In this document: one piece after another, positions 12,725 through 22,591 of the stretch
Layout of the letters: each line of letters opens with the position of its first letter
How positions within the stretch are numbered: position 1 is the first letter of the stretch
Origin: Mytilus galloprovincialis
Lineage: Eukaryota > Mollusca > Bivalvia > Mytilida > Mytilidae
DNA length: 64,000 bases
NCBI RefSeq assembly: GCF_965363235.1
Contig: NC_134846.1
Location: 33,676,218 to 33,740,217, forward strand
Direction of reading: 5' to 3'
Position numbers and translations under genes: made by a program
The notes under the pieces: generated by a model
Seen by the model: only the letters and a program-made list of their open reading frames with translations
Database searches by the model: none
Told to the model about the DNA's origin: nothing

Positions 12725-13432
12725 CTAGATATCATTGAGATGGGGGCCATCTCTGTGGGCCCCGCTGTGAATAATGTGCATTAAAAAATTGTATCTTTAC
12801 CATAGGACATGGGTTTGTCAACGGAAATCAAAGTTTTTGACCTTGACCTTTGACCTAGGAAGTTGTAAATAAATTATGACACACCCTTTGGTGTTGGTTT
12901 ATACTCATGTCAAGTATAAACTTTGAAATGATAACGGTTCTCAAGATATAGAGCGGACACGATCTTTACCATAGGACATGGGAGTGTCAACTGAAACCAA
13001 AGTTTTTGACCTTGACCTTTGACCTAGGAAGTTGCACATAAATTATGACACACCCTTTGGTGTTGGTTTATATACATGTCAAGTATAAACTTTGAAATGA
13101 TAACGGTTCTCAAGATATAGAGCGGACACAATCTTTACCATAGGACAAGGGGTTGTCAACTGAAACCAAAGTTTTTGACCTTGAACCTTGCCCTGGGCAG
13201 TCGTTCATAAATTATGACACACCCTCTGGTGTTGGTTCATATACATGTCAAGTATAAACTTTGAAATCATAACGGTTCTCAAGATATAGAGCGGACACAA
13301 AGTTAAAGTGTTACGGACGGACGGACAGACGGACGGACGGACGAACAGACGGACGGACGGACAGACGGACAGACGGACGGACGGACAGACTGATCACTAT
13401 AGGGCGACCCGCCTTAGTCGGCGGGGCCCTAA
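12725..13432 (+). mobile_element. Helitron/pearl-like non-autonomous element in 5' LTR
   Basis: Against the other LTR (19608-19617) this is a clean 708 bp insertion between A and T of GCAAA|TAAG with no target duplication. It holds three tandem core repeats of about 165-170 bp (the ACCATAGGACA motif recurs near 12800, 12970 and 13140), a (GGAC/AGAC)n microsatellite at 13313-13392, and a 3' hairpin CCCGCC-TTAGTC-GGCGGG followed by CCCTAA. Insertion between A and T, no TSD, a 3' hairpin and a CTRR-type end match Helitron rules. The core-plus-microsatellite layout matches the pearl elements described in bivalves. No Rep/helicase gene is present. Confidence 0.8.
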
Positions 13433-14379
13433 TAAGTTTTAATTAACATTTAATAAAGTAAAGTTAGAACAATTACAATATTATGATTCTTGTAGAAATA
13501 TTGAATTAATGTCATTTGCATATATTTGATAAACCAGTTGAAGTTCATGTAATAATTTACCAGTTCATAGTAATAATCCACTGAATAATCCAACTGTATG
13601 TCTTGTATTTTTGTGAAGATCCAATTGTAGCAACTGTAGTAGATCGTAGTAAATCGTAGTAAATTCCACGCACCTGTGCTTGAATTTTATGAATGAAATG
13701 TATTGACATGCGCAGTAGAACCCATGTGTCACTTGGGACGATTGTTCAATAAAAACACTATTTTTACGTGTTGGCAACTATTTTCACATACTCCTTGTAA
13801 TTCCTTTTAGTATTTGTAGTCAACGTCTTCAATGTTTTGCAGATGTTAATACTCACTTTCCTTGATATTTAACATTTTGGTCCGCCGGTGACACACATAA
13901 CTTTTCGCAATGTTGTTTACGTATTGTGACTTCCGGTGGCGCTGTATATATTGTTGTATTTTTAGTTACCATAGAAATTTGTTTAGTACCATGCAAACTT
14001 TGTTTATTATATAAAGGTTACTTAAATTGTATATTATTGTGATTTTTGTAATTTATTTAAGAATTCGAATATTTGGTTGGACGGCAAGCGCGCGATCCAA
14101 CAATCCAACCATCCAACCATCCAACAATCCAACAATCCAACATTGACGTAATTTCGACGCTTGGTCGTCAGTTCTGCTTAAACTTTTGGTTCTTACAGTT
14201 GCTATTTTTATTTGCTCGTTATTTATTTTAGTCAAAATGGTTAATTTTTCTTAGAAACTTATTTTTTTTAAAAGGTTAAATTGTAAAGGAAAATAGTAAA
14301 GTTAGCGTTTTCAAAGTTAAAAAGGAATTATTCATTTTAGCGGACTCTTTAAAGCTTTATTTCTAGTTTATCTGTTAAA

Positions 14380-14796
14380 TAAAATTGAGAATGGAAATGG
14401 GGAATGTGTCAAAGAGACAACAACCCGCCTAAATAAAAAACAACAGCAGAGGGTCACCAACAGGTCTTCAATGTAGCGAGAAATTCCCGCACCCGGAGGC
14501 GTCCTTCAGCTGGCCCCTAAACAAATATATACTAGTCCAGTGATAATGAACGCCATACTAATTTCCAAATTGTACACAAGAAACTAAAATTAAAATAACA
14601 CAAGACTAACAAAGGCCAGAGGCTCCTGACTTGGGACAGGCGCAAAAATGCGGCGGGGTTAAACATGTTTGTGAGATCTCAACCCTCCCCCTATACCTCT
14701 AACCAATGTAGTAAAGTAAACGCATAACAATACGCAAATTAAAATTCAGTTCAAGAGAAATCCGAGTCTGATGTCAGAAGATGTAACCAAAGAAAA
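14380..14796 (+). mobile_element. Dispersed repeat inserted in 5' LTR
   Basis: The other LTR reads CTGTTAAAGTTAGG at 20520-20533, whereas here 417 bp are inserted between duplicated TAAA (14376-14379 and 14797-14800). The insert starts TAAAATTGAGAATGGAAATGGGG and contains GTCAAAGAGACAACAACC. Related partial copies lie at 50060-50450, 51271-51350 and, on the other strand, at 56700-56835 and 58028-58130, so it is an abundant dispersed family. An A-rich right end and a short TSD suggest a retroposon, but the class is not certain. Confidence 0.75.
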
Positions 14797-15569
14797 TAAA
14801 GTTAGGATTACTGAAATTGTTCATTGAAGTTCATGTTTACTGTTAACGTTTGTCATTTTATAATAAATAGGATTAAATAGGAAAACATTTGACAAGTAAG
14901 GGATAATTTCCTAAAGGTCTGAAAATTATAATAAACAATACAGTTTATGTATGGTATAAGCTGTATTTCATTGTTAGTTATTCAGGAAAGGCTCTGAATA
15001 TATAACTAATAATAATAAACATTTTTTTATGTAACTGGTGAGGTATCAGTTACAACTATATACAAATATGTCAGAAAGAGGTCTTCTGACTAAATTCACT
15101 TCAAGTTAGGATTTTCTCTTAGGGTAATTTATTTTCTTATTATGATAGCAGGACTCAGCCTTTTTATGTATTTTTCTGACACACCAACATATTATCTCTT
15201 GAGTGTAGAGATAAGTTATTAAATATCTCTTGAGTTTAGAGATAAGTTAGTAAATATCTCTTGAGTATAAAGATAACTTACTACATGTATCATACTGAAT
15301 AGATTCTTGTCATATCATCTTAGTCTATAGTTTAAATATATTACTAGTTAAAATTGTTGTTTATCTTGAATATAACTGAAAATATATGATTCTTGAAATG
15401 AATAAAAGATAGAAACTTATTTACGTGACTTTTAGCAAATGCCTATAATATATTATACTGACCAGCTCATATCTTGTCATACTGACTTTGTTATTTACAA
15501 ACTACTCATAAAATTTGAGTAAAAACTCTTGGGTCGAAGCATTTCAAGCCCCTGCCCGCTACATAATTT

Positions 15570-15588
15570 TGGCATCCTCGGTGGGATT
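15570..15588 (+). promoter_or_regulatory. Primer-binding site of the long-LTR element
   Basis: TGGCATCCTCGGTGGGATT begins six bases after the 5' LTR. A primer-binding site starting TGG pairs with the CCA tail of a tRNA. The tRNA species was not identified. Confidence 0.65.
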
Positions 15589-15649
15589 CATTAAACTTTA
15601 TTGGATCCTGTGATACGAACCTTTTGAAGTGTAATAGATAAACAGTGCA

Positions 15650-17336
15650 ATGGGTAAACCAAGGTCTGTTCGTTCAAGAAAGACCGACACATATATTAAT
15701 AGGGAACATAGTAGCCAATATGACACAGAAGACAGTGAAATTAATACTCTCTATACCCATGATACCACTGATGATGAACCATGTCGTTCTGAAAGTGACC
15801 AAGTTAATGAAGTTTCTAATGACTTGTCTTGTATTGAGACTGAAGAAGAAGAAACAATAGTCTTAACTTAAGACCCAGATCGAAATTGAGTAAGAGGCCA
15901 AGTCCTAGAAAAACTGGCTCTCCAAGAAGGTCCTCCAGATATCAAAAGCAAAATGATATAGAAAACAAGTCTGAACCTCAAAATCAAGGTGATTTTGGGG
16001 TATATGACAGTATAAAAGTAGCCATACAAGATATGACTGGTCAAGTAGTATCAGCCATTCAAAATGCTTTTACTGGCATTACCAAACAATATAGGCACAA
16101 TAAAGCTTCAAGTCAGCAACAAAAACATGCTAAAAGTACAACAATTGCTAATAATAGCAATTCTATATCTAAAGTTAGAAAAAGTAAACCAAGTTTTACA
16201 TCTTATAGTAATTTAGATTTCACATCAGCATCTGAGTGTGATGAATCTGATGATGAAATATTTAGTGATGCATGCTCTGATATTGATACAAATAGTATTG
16301 ATACACCCAAAGTAAACGATCAAAATCTGGGTTTTCCAATGCCAAACTCCCTTCTTTCACAGGAAAAGAAAAATGGGAGGTCTGGATAAATAGATTTGAG
16401 GCAGTTGCAAATCTTCAAAATTGGGATAACAGAACTAAATTGGGGGAATTGTTAACCAGACTTCAAGGGGAAGCTGGTGATTTTGTGTTTGATCAGCTTA
16501 ATAGTAAAACATTAAAGAATTATTCAAAATTAGCCACAGAACTTAGGAACAGATTTGTGGTTTTTGAAAATAAAAGAGCATATCAGGTACAATTTAATAG
16601 ACGTACCCAAAAACCTAATGAAGACACTGCAGACTATGCTGCAGAATTAAAACGCCTATATGATAAGGCGTATTCCAACAGACATGCAAAAATCAGGCAG
16701 GAAGACTTGCTCCAAAGATTTTTGATGGGACTGTCGGATACTGAAGCGAGAATTTATCTTGAGCTTCATAAAGACCCCAAAACCATAGAGGAAGCAGTCC
16801 AAGAGGTCATTACCTATAAGGAGACTACATCTGAAACACATGAGTGCATTAATTCAGGAAGAAATACCAAAGTAAGGCAACTAAAGAAAGAGAACACCAA
16901 TTTCAACAAGCAAGATTCCACAAGTTCAGAAAAAGATGTAATTTCAGTAACCAAAGCTGAGTTACAGAAGATGGTTAATCAAATGTACCAAGATGAGAAA
17001 AGAAATGATGCGATACAGACCTCAGTAACAGGACATAGTCGTCCTGATGAAAGACAGCCCTTCAATGTCAACGCCCCACCCTATCTTCCTAATGGGAATT
17101 ATAGGAATAACAATTGTGACAGAAACAATAACCCAGAAAACATCCCAAAATGTTAATATTGTGGTAAACCTGGTCATTACGCCAGAAAATGCTATAGCAA
17201 TCCCAATAGGCAACCAGATTATAGGAATAACAAGACCACTCCTCCAAGACAAACAAATAAACCTTACACTCCCCAAGACCATAATAGTAGCAGGTCACAA
17301 GGTGAATTTAGATCAGACGTATACACATTAAACTAG
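15650..17336 (+). pseudogene. gag: Broken gag of the long-LTR element
   Basis: Begins at ATG 15650 and passes through three frames. The first frame closes at 15871 after an acidic run. The next frame, open from 15844, carries the basic segment SKRPSPRKTGSPRRSSRYQ and closes at 16389. Capsid-like sequence then continues in a third frame that is already open at about 16340 (a WEVWINRFEAVANLQNW-type retrotransposon gag segment) and runs to 17156. A TAA at 17154-17156 falls inside the CCHC zinc knuckle, between its first two cysteines; the rest of the knuckle (C-G-K-P-G-H-Y-A-R-K-C) follows in frame to a stop at 17334. There are thus at least two frameshifts and one nonsense codon, so no full Gag can be made from this copy. 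Confidence 0.8.
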
Positions 17337-18463
17337 AACGGGTTAACTCAGCTGACCAGAAGTTAGCCCTTAAGTTTAATGAAAACGGTCATAAATTGGA
17401 TAATATTGGTTTAGGTGAACCAACAAGCAGTATAACTTTTAGTAATAGTAAAGAGGAAAATATTAGCAATAGTAAAGAGGAAAATATTAGTAATAGTAAA
17501 GAGGAAAATATTAGTAATAGTAAAGAGGAAAACATTAGCAATACATGCAATAGTAATAGTAAAAGTAAAGAGGAAACTAGTAGTAATAGTAATAGTAAAG
17601 AGGAAACTAGTAGTTATAGTAATATATCTTCTGTCACTTTAGAAGATACAAATTTAGTTTGTTCTAAACCAATTTTAGGAAGTGAACAATCAGTTGCAAG
17701 TAATGTTATTGCAAGACAAGTACTCCGAAGCGATGGAGTCTATGTCGAAGGACATATCCAAGGGTCTGAGGTTAATTTTACTGTAGATACAGGGGCAGTC
17801 TCCGTGTATGCCTTTAATAAAATTCCTCATGTTAATAGACCAATCTTGGAAAAGTCTAATACTTTAGCTTGTGCTGATGGCAAACCCCTAAAGGAGCTAG
17901 GGAAAGCTATTTTTGAAATTAAATTAGGAAATATATGTTTTGATACAGAAATGATAGTAGATATAGAAGACGAAGCTTTGTTAGGACTAGATGTGTTGAT
18001 GAAATCTCAGTGGGGTCCTGCTGACATAAAGTTAACAGAAGGAATTATACTGCTTGGTGGTCATGCTGTCCATTGTACACAAATTGGCCAAACAAATAAA
18101 TTTATACGAAAAATTTATGGGGAAGCTTACTATGAAATTCCCCCAAGGTCTGAAAATTTTGTTGATGTTTTCTTTGACCGACTTGATGATGATTGTCCTG
18201 AAACAGTTCAAGATTGCATTTTACAACCCACTGAGAAATTTTCAGAAAGATTTCAATTAGTAATGGCACCATGTTTAGTCAATAGTAATAGCAGCCAAGC
18301 TAACATAAGCCAAGATGTTACTTTTACTTGTAATACTAGTCATGCTAGTACATGTAGTATAATGAACCCATACATGTATGATCAAGATACAGTAATTGGT
18401 TCAGCAGAAGTTGTTGAACATGAACCAAAGATGCTATCAAAATGTGAAGACACACTTGAATAA
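17312..18463 (+). CDS. Protease-containing pol remnant of the long-LTR element
   Basis: An open frame (first usable codon 17312) lies -1 relative to the last gag frame, the usual gag/pol relation in these elements. It has a low-complexity start with four copies of the heptapeptide SNSKEEN (17443-17540) and Ser/Asn-rich runs, then a retropepsin-like segment: FTVDTGAVSVY with the catalytic D-T-G near 17790-17798 and ALLGLDVL near 17977, which corresponds to the conserved hydrophobic-G-D/N-L strand. The frame ends at 18463. No reverse-transcriptase motif follows. The remnant is protease plus an unrecognised C-terminal region, consistent with a non-autonomous element. Whether it is translated is unknown. 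Confidence 0.7.
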   Translation: MRRIHIKLERVNSADQKLALKFNENGHKLDNIGLGEPTSSITFSNSKEENISNSKEENISNSKEENISNSKEENISNTCNSNSKSKEETSSNSNSKEETSSYSNISSVTLEDTNLVCSKPILGSEQSVASNVIARQVLRSDGVYVEGHIQGSEVNFTVDTGAVSVYAFNKIPHVNRPILEKSNTLACADGKPLKELGKAIFEIKLGNICFDTEMIVDIEDEALLGLDVLMKSQWGPADIKLTEGIILLGGHAVHCTQIGQTNKFIRKIYGEAYYEIPPRSENFVDVFFDRLDDDCPETVQDCILQPTEKFSERFQLVMAPCLVNSNSSQANISQDVTFTCNTSHASTCSIMNPYMYDQDTVIGSAEVVEHEPKMLSKCEDTLE

Positions 18464-19382
18464 GTTGAAGTAAATAACCAAATTGCAATGAGAAGACTGC
18501 AATTTCATGACTCAAATTTAGAGTCTGGAAAGGGGGTATCCAAAGAAGAAATAGGTAGACATTTGACTACTAAGGAAAAAGATCTGACACCAGAACCACC
18601 CCCTACAATACATTTTGTACATGTAGCAACAATGCTCCAGTTGCACAAAAGAAACAGAAGAAGTCCCTGGTAGCTACATGAAGAGACATTTAATTTAAGA
18701 TTGAATAAAGATGTACATGTAATTTAAATTTTTAATAGAAATGTTATGGCAATGTTATGGTATTGCTTATTTGAATTGTTAATATCAAAAGTAATTTAAG
18801 GTTATTATAACATGTTTAAGATTAAAAGTTATTAGAAATTCATTTAGATTGAAAATTTATCTTTGAAATTCATGAAAAGTAAAAAAAGTTATTTATATTA
18901 GATACAGTCAAAGCTTTTCAGTGTTAAAAGTTAAATTTTGGGTGTATTTTTTAACTTGTATTTAAATATTTTGGTACTGTTTGCATGATAACTAAAATTT
19001 TCCTTCAGAAACCTCTGGTTCTTAGCAATGTTCCAGTTTGTTCATAACGTTCAGTAATTTTCCACATTTGGTATAAATGTATGTTTATCTGGTATCTACC
19101 GCCCTCATGCTGATGGTCATAATGGTGAAACTTCAGGTGTATCTGTAAAATATAATATAAAAAGACATATATAATGTATAATTTTTACATAATTTAATAT
19201 ATTATGATGTATTTGTGTTATAATCATAGATGGTATTAATAAGAAAGCTAATTTCATTCAGTTTTAGAAATAATTTCTTTTTAGGCAGAATATGTATTTA
19301 AGACATAAAAAAATTTGAAATGGAATCTTTTGCAAAAGTTTAAAGTATTTGCGGGGACGCAAATAATGGAAAGGGGGTAAAA
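18464..19382 (+). other. Internal 3' region and polypurine tract of the long-LTR element
   Basis: About 0.9 kb in which RT, RNase H and integrase would be expected but are absent. A short frame (18488-18673, ending HKRNRRSPW) could be a leftover end of pol; this is not certain. The polypurine tract GGAAAGGGGGTAAAA occupies 19368-19382 directly before the 3' LTR, the normal position for plus-strand priming. Confidence 0.7.
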
Positions 19383-20794
19383 TGTAGAGTACGACGATAA
19401 GGGTACATGTATTTTCATTTTTTTTATTGTGACGTGTGATAGACATGTAAGATGTTTTTGATGTATGTTTTAAATTGGTATTGATAAAGCATACTGTTTA
19501 ATATTCTGTATTTTTTATGAAAGTTATTATGTAGGAAACAGTAACTGTGTGAAATAACTTGTATTATACTACTTGTAATGCTTGTAGTCTGGGACATATG
19601 ATAATTGAAGCAAATAAGTTTTAATTAACATTTAATAAAGTAAAGTTAGAACAATTACAATATTATGATTCTTGTAGAAATATTGAATTAATGTCATTTG
19701 CATATATTTGATAAACCAGTTGAAGTTCATGTAATAATTTACCAGTTCATAGTAATAATCCACTGAATAATCCAACTGTATGTCTTGTATTTTTGTGAAG
19801 ATCCAATTGTAGCAACTGTAGTAGATCGTAGTAAATTCCACGCACCTGTGCTTGAATTTTATGAATGAAATGTATTGACATGCGCAGTAGAACTCATGTG
19901 TCACTTGGGACGATTGTTCAATAAAAACACTATTTTTACGTGTTGGCAACTATTTTCACATACTTCTTGTAATTCCTTTTAGTATTTGTAGTCAACGTCT
20001 TCAATGTTTTGCAGATGTTAATGCTCACTTTCCTTGATATTTAACATTTTGGTCCGCCGGTGACACACATAACTTTTCGCAATGTTGTTTACGTATTGTG
20101 ACTTCCGGTGGCGCTGTATATATTGTTGTATTTTTAGTTACCATAGAAATTTGTTTAGTACCATGCAAACTTTGTTTATTATATAAAGGTTACTTAAATT
20201 GTATATTATTGTGATTTTTGTAATTTATTTAAGAATTCGAATATTTGGTTGGACGGCAAGCGCGCGATCCAACAATCCAACAATCCAACATTGACGTAAT
20301 TTCGACGCTTGGTCGTCAGTTCTGCTTAAACTTTTGGTTCTTACAGTTGCTATTTTTATTTGCTCGTTATTTATTTTAGTCAAAATGGTTAATTTTTCTT
20401 AGAAACTTATTTTTTTTAAAAGGTTAAATTGTAAAGGAAAATAGTAAAGTTAGCGTTTTCAAAGTTAAAAAGGAATTATTCATTTTAGCGGACTCTTTAA
20501 AGCTTTATTTCTAGTTTATCTGTTAAAGTTAGGATTACTGAAATTGTTCATTGAAGTTCATGTTTACTGTTAACGTTTGTCATTTTATAATAAATAGGAT
20601 TATAAATAGGAAAACATTTGACAAGTAAGGGATAATTTCCTAAAGGTCTGAAAATTATAATAAACAATACAGTTTATGTATGGTATAAGCTGTATTTCAT
20701 TGTTAGTTATTCAGGAAAGGCTCTGAATATATAACTAATAATAATAAACATTTTTTTATGTAACTGGTGATCGAGGTATCAGTTACAACTATAT
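19383..20794 (+). repeat. 3' LTR of the long-LTR element, first part
   Basis: Begins TGTAGAGTACGACG right after the polypurine tract and matches the 5' LTR closely. It is cut at CAACTATAT (20794) by the insertion of the 7.6 kb gypsy element and resumes at 28406. Compared with the 5' LTR it lacks the 708 bp and 417 bp insertions and has fewer ATCCAACA units. Confidence 0.92.
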
Positions 20795-20985
20795 TGTTAG
20801 AATGTAGATTGCCATGGTCAGTTAGTTTTCATAGAGTTATCGTTCTTTGTATAGTTTCTTCAATATTATGGTCCGTTTATTGTTTTGTAATTAGAATTTA
20901 GAGATTAGAATAGAATGTTGATGAGAAACGTTTGTTTTTATATGTGCCTCAGCCTACCCAGAAAATGTGAGCTAGCTTCCCTAGA
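20795..20985 (+). repeat. 5' LTR (191 bp) of the complete gypsy element
   Basis: Starts TGTTAGAATGTAG and ends TTCCCTAGA. It is identical in sequence and length to 28211-28401. The 3' terminus is GA rather than the usual CA, yet the TSD and the immediately following primer-binding site both support this boundary. Confidence 0.93.
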
Positions 20986-21003
20986 TGGTGGAGGTACCCG
21001 AAT
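20986..21003 (+). promoter_or_regulatory. Primer-binding site of the complete gypsy element
   Basis: TGGTGGAGGTACCCGAAT abuts the LTR with no gap. Its complement ends in TACCTCCACCA, a plausible tRNA 3' end with a CCA tail. The tRNA species was not assigned. Confidence 0.7.
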
Positions 21004-21250
21004 TTCGTAATAATTTTAATACATCATCGTTATAATAGTGTATGAACACAAAGTAAGATTTTCCTACATAAACATTGAAAATTTGACACTCAGCATCAGC
21101 ACATCATCGCCACATGGCACCTCGTTTTCGCACTTGACCACGATAAACAAGAAAAACAATTTGTTTATGTCTTTGCGTTTTATTATGAACTTACTGTCGA
21201 GCGTTTTATTCTGAACTTACTATGTTGGATTGCATTTCCCTCGAACACTC

Positions 21251-22591
21251 ATGAATCAAGGTGGCAGTGACGATGAAAATTTTTACCTCAACCCAACATT
21301 TCTGTCATTTAATAACATTTCAGACAAATCCGTTTTAAGTGACACTTTCCTTAGCAAAAATTGTTTTGGCGAAACATATACACCAATTTCAAGGTCTGAT
21401 TCTGACTCTAGTTTTGCTGAAAAATATTTAATGGTACAAACTCCCGAAACACCTGAAATAGACCCAATTCAGCCATACTTCACAAAAACTGTACTAACAC
21501 CTGCTGATATTGATGAACAATTAGTTTCCGCTAGACAAAATATAAAATGCAATTCCGAAAATTTGAAGAAAGTAACATTTAGCACTAGTACCCCCTCAAT
21601 CATAAATTCAAGTTCAAAATACAGGAGCATTGCAGTAATGGAAAAATTGGGTACATGCCGAAAATTTGCGGGTTATCCTAAAGACAATGGAACAAAATTT
21701 CTACGAGAATTTGAGTCATTCTGTAAGCTTCACGAACTAGACATTTTAAATGAAAAGACAGTTGCTGCTTTTCATCTTCATTTAGAGGGACCCGCCCTCA
21801 CTTGGTTTAACGGTCTTAGCCCTGATCTTTCATGGACCACTGTAAAGAGACTATTTACTGACAAATATGTTCAGATTGGTTGGCAGCATCCTTCGGTAGT
21901 TATAGAAAGTGAAACTTTTCACAATATGCAATTGGGTCCAACACAGGAAATTGAAGATTTTTCTTGTCAAGTTCAAGAAAAGGGGCAAATATTAGCTAAA
22001 CCTGAACATGAAATTATGTTTCGTTTCATCAATGGTCTACCTGAGAAACTAGCGTTTTATGTTAGGACTAGTCATCCAAAAACTCAATCAGAAGCGTTAT
22101 CATTTGCCAAAGCAGGCGAGGCATATAAATATCGAATTCACGAACAATGCGCCGCTGTTGGAAAAGGTCCCTCATTCCGAAATGCTCCACATTCCGATGA
22201 TATATCGGAGATGAAATCGCAAATTTCTGAGTTGACTAACATGATGAAGAGACTGACCCCTGATAAGACATTTCAACAAAATGACCAACGACAGTCATCA
22301 GGTTGTTTTAATTGTAGTTGTACCGGACACACTAAAAGGTATTGCAATTGGAATGGAAGTGGAACGATATCGGCTGACATTTCTTGTCAGCTATGTAATC
22401 AGTCAGGACATGGTGCAGGTCAATGCCTAAAATTCAAAGCAAAAACTGATAACTATAATAGGAATCGTGTTGTTTGTCAGATATGTTCTAAACCAAACCA
22501 TACAGCATCTGAATGCTATCACAATCAATTCGCTCAACAGGGAAACCCGAATTTCCTGGGGGACACCAGGCACGGCCCCTCAGGAAGGTAA
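21251..22591 (+). CDS. gag: Gag polyprotein of the complete gypsy element
   Basis: 446 residues if read from ATG 21251. That is the first ATG in the frame; upstream in-frame codons as far as 21230 lack one. Gag forms the capsid and packages RNA. A retrotransposon-gag domain lies in the middle (KFLREFESFCKLHEL to LTWFNGLSPDLSW, roughly residues 145-200). Three CCHC zinc knuckles follow at about residues 351-425: C-FN-C-SCTG-H-TKRY-C, C-QL-C-NQSG-H-GAGQ-C and C-QI-C-SKPN-H-TASE-C. The frame overlaps pol, which is -1, and ends at TAA 22589 shortly after a slippery heptamer. No internal stop or frameshift is present. Confidence 0.92.
   Translation: MNQGGSDDENFYLNPTFLSFNNISDKSVLSDTFLSKNCFGETYTPISRSDSDSSFAEKYLMVQTPETPEIDPIQPYFTKTVLTPADIDEQLVSARQNIKCNSENLKKVTFSTSTPSIINSSSKYRSIAVMEKLGTCRKFAGYPKDNGTKFLREFESFCKLHELDILNEKTVAAFHLHLEGPALTWFNGLSPDLSWTTVKRLFTDKYVQIGWQHPSVVIESETFHNMQLGPTQEIEDFSCQVQEKGQILAKPEHEIMFRFINGLPEKLAFYVRTSHPKTQSEALSFAKAGEAYKYRIHEQCAAVGKGPSFRNAPHSDDISEMKSQISELTNMMKRLTPDKTFQQNDQRQSSGCFNCSCTGHTKRYCNWNGSGTISADISCQLCNQSGHGAGQCLKFKAKTDNYNRNRVVCQICSKPNHTASECYHNQFAQQGNPNFLGDTRHGPSGR

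Larger units (their letters stand above)
12493..15563 (+). repeat. 5' LTR of the long-LTR element, with two insertions
   Basis: Runs TG...CA and aligns along its length with 19383-20794 plus 28406-28902 once the insertions at 12725-13432 and 14380-14796 are removed. Contains a short array of ATCCAAC/ATCCAACA units at 14093-14143 (fewer copies in the other LTR) and three 31 bp hairpin-bearing repeats at 15193-15286. An LTR normally supplies the promoter and polyadenylation signal; I could not assign a TATA box with confidence. Confidence 0.9.

Noticed and set aside
18488..18673. 61-codon frame after the protease remnant as an independent gene
   Set aside because: It lies inside the LTR element and is better read as decayed pol or non-coding sequence.
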